Part shown: positions 48,648 through 61,981 of the stretch, piece by piece | Position numbering within the stretch: position 1 is the stretch's first letter | Layout of the letters: every line of letters starts with the position of its first letter | NCBI RefSeq assembly: GCF_029227915.1 | Contig: NC_079886.1 | Coordinates: forward strand, 23,412,501-23,476,500 | Length of the DNA stretch: 64,000 nucleotides | Source: Hydractinia symbiolongicarpus | Lineage: Eukaryota; Cnidaria; Hydrozoa; Anthoathecata; Hydractiniidae | Direction: 5' to 3' | Position numbers and translations under genes: made by a program | Notes under the pieces: generated by a model | The model's input: the letters and a program-made list of their open reading frames with translations, nothing else | What the model was told of the DNA's origin: nothing | Databases searched by the model: none

Positions 48648-51600
48648 GAGTTCACTCGAGTCCTGTGTAAAACCATTGCAAACAGAAACTGAAATAAACG
48701 GGGTCTGAGAAAATCGGAGTCTGCAAAACATTCTCTCTCGGGGTAAAAGCTTACCGGCGTCGTAAGATTAGTCGCTACGGTACGTCTCGATATTTTGCCA
48801 TGAGGGCTTACATCAAGTTGTGTCTCAGAGTCAGACTGACATTAAATTCTCAAAGTCTGAGTCATATTTTGCGGTACTTCTTTAACATTTGTATTCTAGC
48901 GATCCTAAGACTTTCACACTAGCTCTCTAAACCTTTCAACCGATGTTCTTAGCTCACTAATTGACTAGCTTGAACGCTGGTTTGATTTTAAATTATCAAA
49001 CTTCCCATCCTGTTTCCAGAAAGTTGTTTCTAAAATAGCTAGCTAGCTAGCTAGCTATATGTTGCCTAGCTTTGGCACATTGTTAGATAAACGCATTTAA
49101 ACCCCGCTATCCAGAAAACTTGGGGAATGAGCTAGACTTTCAAATAAGGCCATGAAGTGACAAAGTCATAGGTCAAGCCATAAAAACCATAATTGGAGAC
49201 AGTGTATCAACACCTACTCATGCAACCCTCTCTTTATAAGGTTACACAATGTGTAGCTAGCTAGCTCAATACACCTTTACGATAACTTAATTGTACATGC
49301 GTTGCTACGGCTCTCCATTGTTTTACTATATCGGAAAAAAGCAGGTAAAAATCGTGTTTTTATGAGAGTTTTTTAGAGACGAAAGCGTGTTTTCTCTAGT
49401 TTTTTAACTTCTGTCATATCAATTTCTTTCAAATTTTCAGGAAACGTTAATAATAATAAGATACAACTTATGTGTACTTTTCATTAAAAACGAAACGCGG
49501 CAAGAAAAGTTATCACGTAAAAACGTGTTTTCTCCTTAATAAACTCTTATAAAAGTGTGATGTTTACCTCCTCTGAACGCTAAATAAGCTGCGATGGAGT
49601 GTTAGTTTTCCCGAATTATCGTAAAGGTATATTAGGCATCATGTGGCTTCAAGGCATATAAAAACATATATACTGTTGCAATTATGCGTATCAATGTAAA
49701 ACCCAAAACAGCTTCAAGATGGATCAAATCAGTGTTCTGTATAGAAATATGTGACCGAATATTGTTGTATTAGAAATGTGTATTAATGTGTCATAAGCGT
49801 ATAGACAGAAACACTCAACTAAGGTAGATCAATAATGGCTGTATTTAAAGCTTACCTCCCACTTCAAAAACAGTTCATCTTATTCTGTTTATATTGTTGA
49901 GAATTTGTAATTTAACATTTATTAAGTAAAATTCAAAATAATAAAGCTAATATAAAGCCAAATTTTCTCGTGTTTACAGCATGCTTCCTTCTCGAAAGCC
50001 GCCATTTTGTGATATTTTTTTTTCGCATTAAACCCAGTTTGACGTCACCTCCCAGATGGCAAAAAAAGCCCCCCCCTGAACATGTTGCCGTAAAACGATA
50101 ACTCAGAGAAAAAGAGGAAGAGTAAATTATTGCAACTAAGATTAATTTTGTTAATATATAATTATAAAATGTGTTTTCGTGCTATGCCTTTTTGCAATAG
50201 AAGTAGTGCTGGAAAGCATTCCTTCGCCAGTCTTCCAACAGGCAAGAAACAACGAGCTGCGTGTACTCATTAACTGAGTCGAAACACTTTCAAAGTCGAG
50301 TTTTAATCACTAGAATGTGTTGATCAACGCTGGCAAAAAAGGCTTTGGCAATTCTAAGTCCCTGTCCACTTGTCTTCGCATTAGGCCATGTGCTAATCCT
50401 GGCGCGCGTTGTTGTTCCTTCTTTCTTTTTTTCTTTTTTTCTCTCTTTCTTATAATAATCTATTTTAATTTATTTTTCGTTTCCCGTTTCATTCTCATAT
50501 CAAAGGACACTATAGGCCGAGGTTGCTTGAATTGTTATTGTAATAAGCTCAGGGTTGTGTTTTAGCTTTCTATGTTTACTCCCCCATGGTTGTGATTATT
50601 AACGCTGCCAATAGTCTAGCCATAGAATGAAGTTTTCTACTAATCTTCTAAATTAAAAACACTTTCCGATTCTAACTCTTCTATAACCAACAAAAACTCT
50701 TAGCGATCGCGACGTGCGGGAGGGGGGAAGATAGGCTACGAAAGAGTAAAATTAAATGTCGCCCGCCATGGTTTGATAACCCTGAATAGCTTTTTTCACT
50801 TTAAAATATTCTTCCCGGCTCCACGACCCGTCTCTGTGGTGAGCATTTCTTCCGTAACAGTCTCTACACAAGTCGGAAAGAGCCAATCTCGTTCTCAGGG
50901 CATCGGAATAGCGAAAAAAGCCACGGTTCCCTGCTAAGCTATTGCTTCCACTTCCATTCTCATCCTCATACCAGTTTCCAGGCTAGAGTCTGATTGACTA
51001 CCAGGTTTTGTAGACTTTTTACTCGCCAAAACTTCAAAACTAAGAAAGCCCACAACTTTTTTATCATGCTGATTTAAAATTTACTGTAGAAAGAGAAAAT
51101 AATAATAATTTCTTTTCGGTAAAAACATTATGGCAATTTCAACATTAACACATAAAGTGAACCAATAACCTCACCCCTTTGAAATATGACAAATCAATAG
51201 TTATTGGTATGATCCACAGGATCTTTAGAGCTTACAGTTCTTACAAAACATTTTACGAAAGCAAGCAAAAACGATTTTTGAGAGAAATCAGTATCAAAAG
51301 TTTTTTGTTGATTCTATTATTAGAGATACAAATTATTTTTAAAAAAAGAGTTTGAATCTGAGGAAAAGGTGGAAGAAGATAATAGGTATTTATTGAATAC
51401 AGAATAAAGATTTAAGACCAATTTCAAAAAATCTCAAATGAAATGTTTGCAAATGAATGTTCCATGTCAGGTCATGTTATTTTCACTTTTAAGAAATTAA
51501 AAGCTGTTTTACCGTTGCTAAAATCTTCTGTGGATTAATCTCTAAGAAGTAGTATTGTTTACAAAATTAAATTATAATTTTGCCAAGTAAAAGAAAAGAC

Positions 51601-51900
51601 ACTAAACCCCAATATCTCCTTAACCATTTATCAAAAACACATACATTACTCTGATCATTCTTTCAAGCTCTACATAATAGAAGCAGTGCCTAAATTAATT
51701 TTGGAAAAAAGTTACATGGATGGGTCATTGCTCATGTTATGAAAATATTTCAAAATCAACTACCATTGTTCTTATGACTGCATGAATTATTTTACACATA
51801 AATCAGCTATAGATGTGAATCAATAAAAAAAAGTCAGGGACAAATTTTTAATGTCGATTCTCATTTAAGTTTTTAATTTACACTTTGTATTTATGTACTG
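48648..51900. other. Intergenic, repeats only
   Basis: Contains a short (tagc)n run near 49040, poly-pyrimidine tracts near 50417-50452 and a CAACCTCG-like fragment at 50885. No gene recognised. Confidence 0.45.
50885..50925 (+). mobile_element. Fragment resembling a CAACCTCG element end
   Basis: caatctcgttctcagggc differs by two transitions or so from the family terminus. No opposite end is seen nearby. Confidence 0.35.
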
Positions 51901-51903
51901 ACT

Positions 51904-51975
51904 CAGCCAGGGTTTGAACCCAAGACCTCCCACACTGGAAGCAAATGCTCTACCACAAGGATACCGGCCGATAAG
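51904..51975 (-). mobile_element. tRNA-derived SINE head
   Basis: The minus strand carries an A-box-like gtggtagagcattt and a B-box-like gggttcaaaccc at tRNA spacing. The outer 7-bp arms (ggccggt versus ggctgag) do not pair, so it is a tRNA-like pol III promoter unit of a SINE rather than a working tRNA gene. Confidence 0.55.
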
Positions 51976-52169
51976 AAATAGAAAAATAGAACAGACCTGT
52001 GACAAAAAATTGAGTCAAGAACTATCAAAACAAAATGCCTTGACTATTTGTGGGAGATTTTGCTGTTTTATCTTCATGTATTTTTATGTTATGTTTTTAG
52101 AGTGTAAATACTAACAGTGGCCATTGAAAATGGAGGAATTTTTTATGAAATAATTTTTCTTTAACAAAA

Positions 52170-55100
52170 ATGTCATTATCAAAGACGTATTTAGGATTGA
52201 ATGAACTCAGACAAGTATGTTTACGATGTCTCTCCAACTCAAGTTCTACCTATCCAAGATTTTATAACACTACCCATAATAACAAATGGAGTTCTATAAA
52301 GCTCAGAAAACAGACATTTTCCATAAAACCATTTTATGTGTCAAAAAGAACAACCACAACTGGACCTCAAAGTGTTCTTCCAATAACTGAAATTATTACA
52401 AAAGACAGAATAATTCTTTTGGGACTTGGAGGTATGCTACCCTGTATACATCTGTGTTTAACTTTTTACTTACTGGCTATTATGGTTCATAAAATATATA
52501 TTTGTTGTCCTATAAAATGTCTACTTCAGATTGTGTCAAAAAATATTTGTTTTGTGTATAAAATGATTTTTAGGTGTGCTGCGTTTGTCCAATCCATATA
52601 GAGTTAGGCATTTTGATGTACCTTGATATCCCAAGTAATTTTGCAGATTGTGCTGTTTAAGAATATATTAAGAGGAAAAGTTTTTCAGAAGTTACCAAAA
52701 CTTTTTATTCTCATTTAGTTGTTGTTGTGGGATGCTTAGTTGGTTATGAAAGAATTAGCGCACAAAACAGAGAACATAAATTAATGGTGAAAAAGTTGCA
52801 TTCCACTGTTCTAAATGCACAGGTTTGTAACTTGGAAGCTTACATTACAGAAATTTATTTAGTTTTAACTAGCACTGAAATTTACCCTTGGTGTCTATTC
52901 CTTGCTTATATATGTTTGTTTTAGAATGCCGTCAAAGAAGAAAAATATGAAGAAGCAGTACAGCAATATCGCGAAGCAAGGAAACTTGTTGATCTTGTTA
53001 CAATGAGTAGCTCAAGTGTACAACATAAAGTTATTTTAAACATTGTAGATCAAGTATGTGAGAAGTTAATCCAGTGTGAAAACCACTAGGTTTCTTAGGT
53101 TGTTCAAAAAATAAAAAATGAAAGCTGAATTTACTCGATTTTTTCCACCGTAAAATAAGGCATGGTTTGCTGAGAAACCAGAAATAATAGGTGGAATATT
53201 TTTTTTACAAAGCCTGAAAGTCTGATTATTATTGAGTTATGATGCATAAAAAATAAAAAACACAAATAGGTTTGCTACAAATCTGTTACATGCAATGAAT
53301 TACAAAACTTTTACAACTCTTGCGAAATTGTTATAAGATCCCTAAACACAATGTAGGTACCATGCAAAGTTGATAGACATATCCAACAATTGCCCATGTG
53401 GGGATTATTGGAAAGGCCAGTTTATTTTTTAAGGTGGGAACAATAGAGTGAAAACGCCAAGTAATTTACCTAAGAATTTTGTGGATGAAAATATTTTACC
53501 CTTTATACATTTGTAGCTTGGACACTTGTTATATGAGTTAGGGAACTGGGAAGAAGTAAGTATGATGTCAATATTTATTGGTTTAGTTGCGTTTGTTTTT
53601 ATCTTTATTACTTTTCTAAACATTGTTGCTTTTGTATTATAGCATTGTTTATTGCCTTTTTAGAGTGTTAGATTTTTTTTTCAAATTTCTAATGTTTTAC
53701 TAGGCTGAAATATTTTTAAAAGAAACTGAAAGTGTGATGCTCGATTGTGGAGTACAAAAGGTAAGTTTTTTTTTGAAATTTGAGGTGCATATTTTTAATT
53801 GAAACCATCTTGTTACTTACAATCTATTTGACACCTGCTTCAAAACTCTTGTATATATAGTGTTTTCCACTTAATTTAGAATATTTTAAATTTATGATGT
53901 ATTTTCGTGGAAGAATACAAATCTAGATTTGCATCAGATTTTACAAAGTTAGCTGCTTTAGTATCTAAAAAATATTGATAAAAATCTCGTTCCACCTTGT
54001 CAAAATCTTCTACAAAACTGTAACAAATGATCTCAATGCTCTCAGTGAGGTATCCAAAGTTTTTTTGGGATTTCAGACTGTAAAAGATAAAAAAAAGAGT
54101 GGAGGGGAGATACGAACTCTGCTATTTTAGACCTTAAGTGTCACTAGTGGTCACAAGGTCTGTGGTTTGGGCCACAGCGCAGGCATGTTTAGCAAGTACT
54201 ACAGCTACACTACAGCAATTTTTACACTAAAATACGTCACAGTTAGTGTTCTTGCAACGTTTAATATTCCTCAATAATGTGTTTCCTTCTGTACACATTT
54301 ATTTTCTATATTAGGATGACGATGTGTACATAGAAGTGATGTTGCGGTTGGCAAAAATAGATTCTGTTTCCAATAGAAAAGAGGAAGCACTTGATCGATT
54401 TAAATTTTGTATCAGCAACTTGGAAAAGAAAATTTCTGTACAAGACATCTATAGTGAAGAGCATTCTGAAAGGTTGAGTTTTTGTTTTGCAACTTGTTTG
54501 CGTAATAATTTGTGTGACAAGAAAATTTTTTAATTAGTAGGATTTTGTTGTCAGAACTTGTTTTTTCCGATAAGTCAATTTTAATTTTTTTGGAGCGAAT
54601 AAGGAAAAAATTTTTTAAGTTTAATTTGTAGACAAGCCAGTTATGTTGATATTTCAGACAAATGTTGTTCTTATATGCTGGTAAAAGCATCTGGATATAT
54701 TGGAGTTGAGCTTATTACAACTAATCAGATTATAAAGGATGGTGCTATTCCGAGTGAGTGGCAGTCGAGGGTAATAGTAAATTGTTTCAAAGGCAAGGGT
54801 GATGCGTTAGAAAGAGGTAACTATAGAGGTTTGAAGTTGGTTCATCAAGTAATGAAAGTTATTGAAAGAGTGATTGATAAGTTACTTAGAGAAAGAATTG
54901 ATATAGATAAGATGCAATTTGGTTTTGTTCCAGGGCGTTGCACTACAGATGCAATATTTTTACTCAGACAGCTTCAGGAAAAGTATTTAGGAAAGAGAAA
55001 GAATCTCTATTTTGTTTTTGTAGATTTAGAGAAAGCTTTTGATAGAATGCCACGTAAAGTTATTTGGTGGACTATGAGAAAATTAGGTGTGGATGAGTGG

Positions 55101-58100
55101 GTAGTTACGATGGTACAGTCTATGTACAGCAATGCTAGAACTTGTGTCAGGATTAACGATTCACATAGTGATGAATTTAGTGTATATGTTGGTGTACATC
55201 AGGGTTCTGTACTTAGTCCTTTGTTGTTTGTTCTAGTCTTAGAAGCGCTGTCCATGGAGCTCAGAACAGGTTGTCCATGGGAGTTATTGTATGCAGATGA
55301 TTTGGTTCTCATAGCAGAGTCGATGGAAGAATTAGTTGAAAAGTTTGAGAAGTGGAAGAAAGGACTAGAAGAAAAAGGGCAAGGGTGAACACAGCAAAGT
55401 CTAAAGTCATGATTAGTAGCACTGCAGCCAAGTGTAACCTTGTAGTTGGAAAGTGGCCTTGTGGCGTTTGCAGGAAAGGGGTTGGTAGTAACTCAATTTT
55501 TTGTCAGACTTGCAAGCATTGGGTACATAAGAAGTGCAGTAGTATTAGTGGAAGGTTAAGAGCTGACATTCAGTTTGTATGCAAGCGTTGCAAAGGTGAG
55601 ATAATAGAGAATGAAGTATTTCCAAGGTAGGTTGTATGATGCCTGTGTAAAAAGTGTTATGTTATACGGAGTGAGACATGGGTGGTGAAGCAGGAAAATC
55701 TTGACCGTTTAGAAAGGAATGATATGGGAATGGTTAGGTGGATGTGTAACGCCAGTCTGAGAGACACAAAGAGTTCAGATGATCTAAGAAGCAGGCTAAG
55801 TATCCGTAGAATTAAAGATGTTATCCAGATAAGAAGATTGAATTGGCTGGGGCACTTGGAAAGAGTGGAGGGGGATATTTGGGTAAGAAAGTGTAGAGAC
55901 AAAGCCCAGAGACAGACCGAGAAAGACTTTGCAGGAATTTATAAGGACAGACTTGATACAGAGGAAGATGAGTTTAGATCTAACACAGTCTAGATCAGAT
56001 TGGAAGAGGGTCATTAATATACCCCGTCCAACCCATGCTAGCATGGAAAACGGACGTTAAGCCGAGAATGATGATGATGATGATGATATTTATTATGGCA
56101 AGACAAGTAGAGCAAATTTTAATGTTGGTTATGTAATGTTTATAATTTCTGTTTTGAAACCAGTGTGTCTTATTAGGTTATTTAGAAGACTGAATTTGTT
56201 GCTAATTATGTTAGTGAAAAAAACAAATGCCCTTGCATTTAAAAAGCTTGAAATAAGATTTGTTTGAACTAAAATGCATTCATGGCGTGCCAATATGGGT
56301 GTCAGATATACATGCGAGGTCAAGATGCATGACGAATATACAAACAAGTTATCTCTACTCTCTCTCTCCAATAGTGCTCCTTCTACATTAATAATATTTG
56401 GAAATATTTCCAGAACATTCTTATTCCACACCCTCTACTATTAATATTTGAAGTTTTTTCCTCCCTTTGAATATTGTTTAATTATCTTTAATTTGATTTT
56501 TCTGACATAAAATGTAGCAAATTGATGTAATAAGCTTACTATTCGTCTCGCTATTGCTTTATGGGTATATATATCAGAGAGTATATAACATTAGGATGTG
56601 TATTGTTTTTTAGATTAACATTATATGGTATGTTGTTAACTGAATATGGCACGTTCACAAGGGCGTTAGGAATGCTGGATGAATCCGAAAAAGCATTTTC
56701 TAAAGCTTTAAATATTTGTCGGAGTGTGTTGGGACCAAATCATGAACAGGTAATAAGTGTTGTTTTGTTTTCTTTGTGAAAGAAATTTTTAATTTTTTGT
56801 GAATATATTTCCCGTCACTTTACATATCATACACTACTCTCCTGTTTACATCGGTGCAATGAGAAATTAGCACTTTCATATTCCTAGGGATCTCTATACC
56901 TCGAGGAAAGTAATTTTTGTGGAGTTTATTTTTAGGATTTTGATCCCTTTTTCCAAATTAAGTTCTTCAAACTATTTGCATTTTGATATATTGTTCACGT
57001 TAGACTTTTATTTCGTGTTTTTTTGTAACACCTTCCAATCGCAAAAAAAATTCCGCTTGTTCTCTAAAAAATATACTTTTCAGCCCCTGCAAAGGAATAC
57101 TTCCTGCAAAATTGTCATTTCTTGAGGCAAAAGAAGATGATTAAAAAAGTCTGGTAAAAAGTAGGGAGCCACTTGCTAAAGAAAAAGTTTGGGTTTTAAA
57201 TGGGAGAATTAAATAGCAAACACTAAAAAACATTTGTTGAGCTGAGTGAACAAAATTAGACCAACAATCAATCACATTCGGAACATTTCGTTGCCCAGAG
57301 GGTAGACTTGTTTTTATACCTTAGGCGCCCTGTGTATGTGTTCAACGGTGATGGCTTTTAAAACTTGTTTTTTTAATTTTTAGACGTCTGTTTTGGCAAA
57401 CGACTTAGCAACTGTCTACGACGAGAAGGGGAGATACAACAAAGCCATTAGATTGGCCGAGAAAGCAATTAAAATTGCAGGCGAGACTGCACCCGAAAAT
57501 CTTGCCACTTATAAATATAATTTAGGTCATATATTAATGCACCAAGGTACGTTACATCTGTTTTTTTAGTTTAGACTATACGACCCTATTTGTCGTATGA
57601 GAATTGTTTTGTAGTGAAAACTTAAGGGAGGGGTAAGAAAATAACATATTGTGCACACCTGTAAGCAACATTTTAAAAGCAAAAGAATACTCGGATTCTT
57701 TAAAACCAAAGAAACTGTTTAGTATCAACGAAGACTGAAGGAAAAGTATAAAAAGGACGAAAACATGGATTATTGGAATAATAATAATTTCAGAGACTCT
57801 TAAGTTGTGTAATTTCACACAACAAACGTGATTAAAGTTTGATTGTCGAATTGTGTACCAACCTATCAGAACAAACAAACACAAGAATTTGCTTTTCAAC
57901 GTAGATAGGGTCTCAGTTAAGAAACTTAAACAACATTAGATGTAAGCCTGAAACTTATGTTACTTATAAAAGAAAATACCCTATTCGTCAAAAAAGGGTT
58001 TTAAAATCTCAAATGCACTCTTATTCGACTCAAAATCGCCATTATCATACTTGAAAATATCCGTAGTGATGAAGTGCTAGTTTTATTCGTTAGGAATGTT

Positions 58101-58499
58101 AAAATATTTTGCCAAAAAAAAACTTTTGCGAATGTTTTTATCGAATTTATTATACATATAAACTTCGCGAGAAAGCCTGAAATGTTTGTTTTTAGTCATG
58201 TTTACACCGAACGGGATAGTCGTCACATTTTTAAAAAATAAAGCGCAAAATATTTTTCTTTTAAAACATCTGGACGCTAAATTGCTATGTGCTCCGTGTC
58301 TAAAAAACACAATGGCCCCAAATGACTTATCCCTTTCAGCTATGTTCTACAACAATTTGTGTATTTGTTCGCAGGAGATCTTGGTCGAGCGAGAAAATCT
58401 CTTCGTGAAGCTTTGCAACTGGCAGAAGAAAACGAAGACACAGAGACAAAAGAATTAGTTGAGTCAAGCATTATGAAGCTTGATGTACCTTCTTCTTGA
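52170..58499 (+). CDS. TTC19: Tetratricopeptide repeat protein 19, mitochondrial
   Basis: Nine exons: 52170-52431, 52719-52822, 52925-53053, 53517-53555, 53704-53760, 54315-54472, 56614-56749, 57384-57546 and 58375-58499. They total 1,173 nt in frame, 390 residues (human 380). The N-terminus is a basic, serine-rich presequence. A hydrophobic segment follows (IILLGLGVVVGCLVGY), consistent with an inner-membrane anchor. Then come TPR helices: KYEEAVQQYREARKLVD, LYELGNWEEAEIFLKETE, RKEEALDRFKFCISNLEKKI, GMLDESEKAFSKALNI, GRYNKAIRLAEKAIKIAG and GDLGRARKSLREALQLAEE. The GVQKDDDVYIEVMLRLAKI block matches the TTC19 family closely. By family it clears Rieske-protein fragments and supports complex III assembly at the inner membrane. 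Intron 6 holds a LINE. An aataaa at 58851 is a candidate poly(A) signal. Confidence 0.92.
54675..56088 (+). mobile_element. 5'-truncated RTE-type LINE in TTC19 intron 6
   Basis: A reverse transcriptase frame (54675-55385) shows FKGKGD, GNYRGLKL, FGFVPGRCTTDAIF, VFVDLEKAFDRMPR, GVHQGSVLSPLLF and the catalytic YADD (LLYADDLVLI). A shift near 55380 leads into 55386-55630, which carries a PHD-like C4HC3 finger (CGVC...CQTCKHWVHKKCS...CKRC). The frame at 55682-55993 gives the C-terminal ERNDMGMVRWMC...LNWLGHLERV region. The 3' end is cggacgttaagccgag followed by (atg)n. The endonuclease domain and 5' end are missing. Frameshifts mark it as dead. It is in the same orientation as TTC19. Confidence 0.85.
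56067..56088 (+). repeat. (ATG)n LINE tail
   Basis: About six tandem atg/gat units directly after the LINE 3' end, typical of RTE-type tails. Confidence 0.8.
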
Positions 58500-58850
58500 A
58501 ATTTACTTGTTTTTAATGCTGATCTTACGTAAATATAACTTGACTTGTATGGCGGTTGGTTCGTTGACGATCTGCACTAGTTTCATGTGTGATGAAGTGC
58601 TAAAATATAACAGGTGTGGAGGAGAGCTGTGGTGCACATAGGTGGAGGACAGTTTAAAATTGAATTATTCCTGTATATGCTTTCATAGTAGAGAAATATT
58701 TAATAACTTTTAACCAGTTATTATTAAGGTTTTTCTTCGGGTTAGGAAGGTGTCGGATCATGTGGTAAGTTCATGCGTACAACACAGTGCGTGCAGTAAA
58801 TTTTTGCGAATGAGTGACTGTTGTATTTTTGCAAGTAGTGCTAGTAGTTG

Positions 58851-58856
58851 AATAAA
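58851..58856 (+). terminator. Candidate poly(A) signal of TTC19
   Basis: An aataaa hexamer about 350 bp after the stop codon, followed by a T-rich stretch. Not proven. Confidence 0.35.
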
Positions 58857-59316
58857 AGAAAATGATCACCGTAAATGCTCAACTAGGCACCCAATCTCTA
58901 TTAAATACCTGTTTTTATAATCACTCCCTTAAATATTGAAAATCGAAAAATACTTTATTCGGTCAAAAAGGGACCTTGATCGAAATTTTTCTCATATAAG
59001 CCAACATGGAAAGAATTATAAAATGATCAGACGGAGGGAGTCGCGAATAAAAAATTGATGTATTGTAGGCAAATTTTATTTCAAAATTTCTGACTTTTGA
59101 CAAACATCCAGTTTCATTTGACGCTCCCTAAAAGCTTCAATGCAAATTAGGCCCCCGGGCGTTCATGAGCGGATTTGCGGTTTTGCTTTCTCGCAATTTG
59201 TTTCTATTCGCGAAACGGTGACGTATAGATACGACAAATATCTAACTGTGACCTATATAAGTATGAATTTATCCTTTCTGCTTAGCATTCAGCATGGGAA
59301 TAGGATTGCTATCTTA

Positions 59317-59450
59317 GGCGATTGTGTAGTTGAGTGATTGCTGTGTTTGCATGGCTTTTGTAGCTCGAATGAAAGCTTTGAATGCACTAGGACTCGTTGC
59401 TAGCAGCACCAATAGGGCCTATCCTGGGTGAACAATTTCCATAATAATAA
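59317..59450 (+). mobile_element. SINE-like repeat, copy 2
   Basis: The 5' part resembles a degenerate tRNA promoter (tagttgagtgattgc as A box, tgtagctcgaatga as B box). The body shares agcaccaatag and gcctatcctgggtgaacaat with the copy at 31355, and the tail is (ata)n. Confidence 0.55.
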
Positions 59451-61127
59451 CTCGTACATACATATTTGATTTCTACAAAAATTTTACTAAGTGCAGTGAA
59501 TCATGGGTAATCCTTAACTTGTTTCCATGGCATTTTGCTTTCATGATTTAAAATCTCGCGATAAAGGATCTTGGTCAAAGTTAATGAGAATGAAGATGAC
59601 GTTATTGAGCTACGAGGAACCCATTTCCAATTCCTGAAAAAAGTAGCTACGTCATTAAATTTTGATCAAAAAGATCACACCACTACAACTCTGTCTGCTT
59701 TCCCTTAACTGCATTTTTGTGGTTCAAGAAAAAAAGGTTCCGCGGTTGTAGAAAAGCTAAATTATACCAGAAATTGATAGCTGACTAATTGAAAAAATCC
59801 TTGAAAAAATTGAAGTTGAAATAACATCAATGGCGTATGATTTTTATTAGGACACAGGTAAGCCCAACCCCTAACCCACCTCCACCCTCACTTTTCTCTG
59901 TTTCTCAACGTTCTAAATCCCAGTCTTCTGTAACAGTATTATGATATTGGGCGATATGAAAGGGGTTTTCCAAATATTAAAATAGGCAAGCATTGCTAAA
60001 AAATATCTAAATATTTGCCCAAATTGCAAACTGGCTCTGTAATTGAACTTCAGAATTGTACAAATTCCAGTACGGAAAGAATTTGGATTGGTGGAATATG
60101 TTTTATTGCATCATATCTTGGAGAAGAACAACTTTTTTGACAATATCGAGCAGTGAGAAGCCTTAACAATAGGTTGGGAAAGATATAAAATGTTTATTTA
60201 ACTTGAAACGAGTTTAACAAATCGTTATGACATTATGTCATACACCGACCTCGCCACCAGGACTTTTTGTTTCTTTCATTGAGATTGCGAGACGTATGTA
60301 CCTATTGCTTTTCTCATCGTCAGGTTGATGAAAGAAAAAGAACTGAAGCGCTCTGATGATGACGATGTATTGTCCATTTTAATTGCTGATGTTAGCATGC
60401 CTCTAAAATGTGAACTGGTAACTAAAAATGAAACAAGAAATATCTTAAAAGAAACTTTTTTAGCGACGAACTTTAAAAATTTTAATATTGATGCTGAGTT
60501 TTCTTTCTTTTTTTAAATCTCTGCATTTTGCGATATTTCCCATGGTGACATGAAATTTAAGATTTCGATTACCTTTAAGGTGTTATGTTCACCTAATTAA
60601 TAGGTAATTTATTTTTAATTTGTTAATTAAAACAATACTAACTTAATGAGAACGTGATAAAAATTGGGCTTTCCTGATGTGGCCTTTTAATATTTTTTTT
60701 CTATAGCTGTATTTTCCCTGTCTTTCCCACTATTTTTTGACAAATTTTGAAAATCAAAAATTTTATCGTACATATATCTTATTTATAAACAACTTTTAAG
60801 TGAGAGGGAAAACAGATGTCACAATTAGTTGACATTAAAAACGATGACGTGAGTGGTACAGAGTGAGAGACATCGTAGTCATGGTAACTGTAATTACAGT
60901 GATAATATTTGGGATAAACAAAAATACATAGATAAATCAAGCTTAAAAAAAATACCACTACGCTATAACCTTTTTTTCTTTTTAAACTTTTTTTTCTTTA
61001 TATAGGCTGTGGTTTATCTTTTCTGCTTAAAAGTCTCACGTACATAATTTTGATGGAAGAGATGCATTCGTACGAAACAAAAACATTTAAAAAATTTAAA
61101 ACAGTCTTTTATCTCCTGGAGTTTAGC

Positions 61128-61174
61128 CAACCTCATCCCCATGACTTTTTTAACAAGTCCTGGGAACGTGGTTG
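61128..61174. mobile_element. 47-bp mini-MITE with CAACCTC ends
   Basis: caacctcatcccc at one end and tgggaacgtggttg at the other form an inverted pair. An imperfect 10-bp direct repeat flanks it (ggagtttagc / ggagtatacc, 8 of 10). A minimal, older member of the CAACCTCG family. Confidence 0.6.
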
Positions 61175-61981
61175 GGAGTATACCAATAAAATTTTAGGCA
61201 TTTAGTAAAAAAGCACATTTTTTTATCTCGAGAGTTAATTTGAAAGGACCTTTTTTAGGGGGCGTTAATTTTAGTCTGGTGGGGGGGGGGGGGCGTTTAT
61301 TTAAATATTACCGAAGCCGGAAATGACCGTCGGTTTTTCAAGCGTGCATAAATTTGGACTGTTTGTAAAAGAGGGTGGCTTTCTTCTTTGATAAATTCAC
61401 CTAAAAGTTTTAAAGATGTGCTAAATTTTTATGACGGACGTTTATTTAAAGATTTACATGACCACAGCTGGTAATTTATTTTTGTAGCAAGTGAAGCCAT
61501 GAATAGTTACCATTATTTATTTATTTATTTGTTAATCTTTATTTTGATGTCCTTCAATAAACTTTGTAAAAGACTATCTATTTCCGTACACAAACGTTTT
61601 TCATGGATATTTAGAAACCATAATTTTTTTTTATATCAATAAATCCCGAATAAAAAAGTTTTAAATTCCTTGATGTCGCCTGTTTATAATTGATATGGTC
61701 GCTATGCTTTCCTGCCGGTCATAATTTCTCTAATTTCAACCAGAAGGCCAGAACAAGAGGTCGTAATTAACAAACAATCATAGCTATCAGAAAGAAAATT
61801 ACATCTTGAACTGAATCAGTTTAGCCTTTCAAAAGAATCAACAAAGACAAACTAAAGTGCCAATCAAGTGGTTATGTTCACACGTATGACATTGTAAATT
61901 TATTTAACGCGGATATACACATGTGTAAACAGGCTTAAAGAAAAACAAACAAACAAGCAAACAAACAAAAACGTAAACAGA

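Larger units (their letters stand above)
58500..61981. other. Intergenic between TTC19 and the THSD7-like gene
   Basis: Holds the TTC19 3' UTR, a SINE (59317), a mini-element (61128), a 13-G run (61281-61293) and a purine-rich aaacaaac repeat just before the next gene. A 62-codon frame near 60328 has no recognisable content. Confidence 0.5.

Noticed and set aside
50170-50275. Possible THAP/P-element zinc finger (MCFRAMPFCNRSSAGKHSF...)
   Set aside because: Only a Cys/His pattern over about 30 residues before a stop. The downstream WxxAC/CSxHF parts of a THAP domain are not found.
51904-51975. Possible functional tRNA gene on the minus strand
   Set aside because: A and B boxes are present, but the acceptor arms do not pair and the anticodon arm is not convincing. 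Called a SINE head instead.
60328-60516. 62-codon frame after a possible acceptor
   Set aside because: Low-complexity, Lys/Asp/Phe-rich translation with no linked exons or family.
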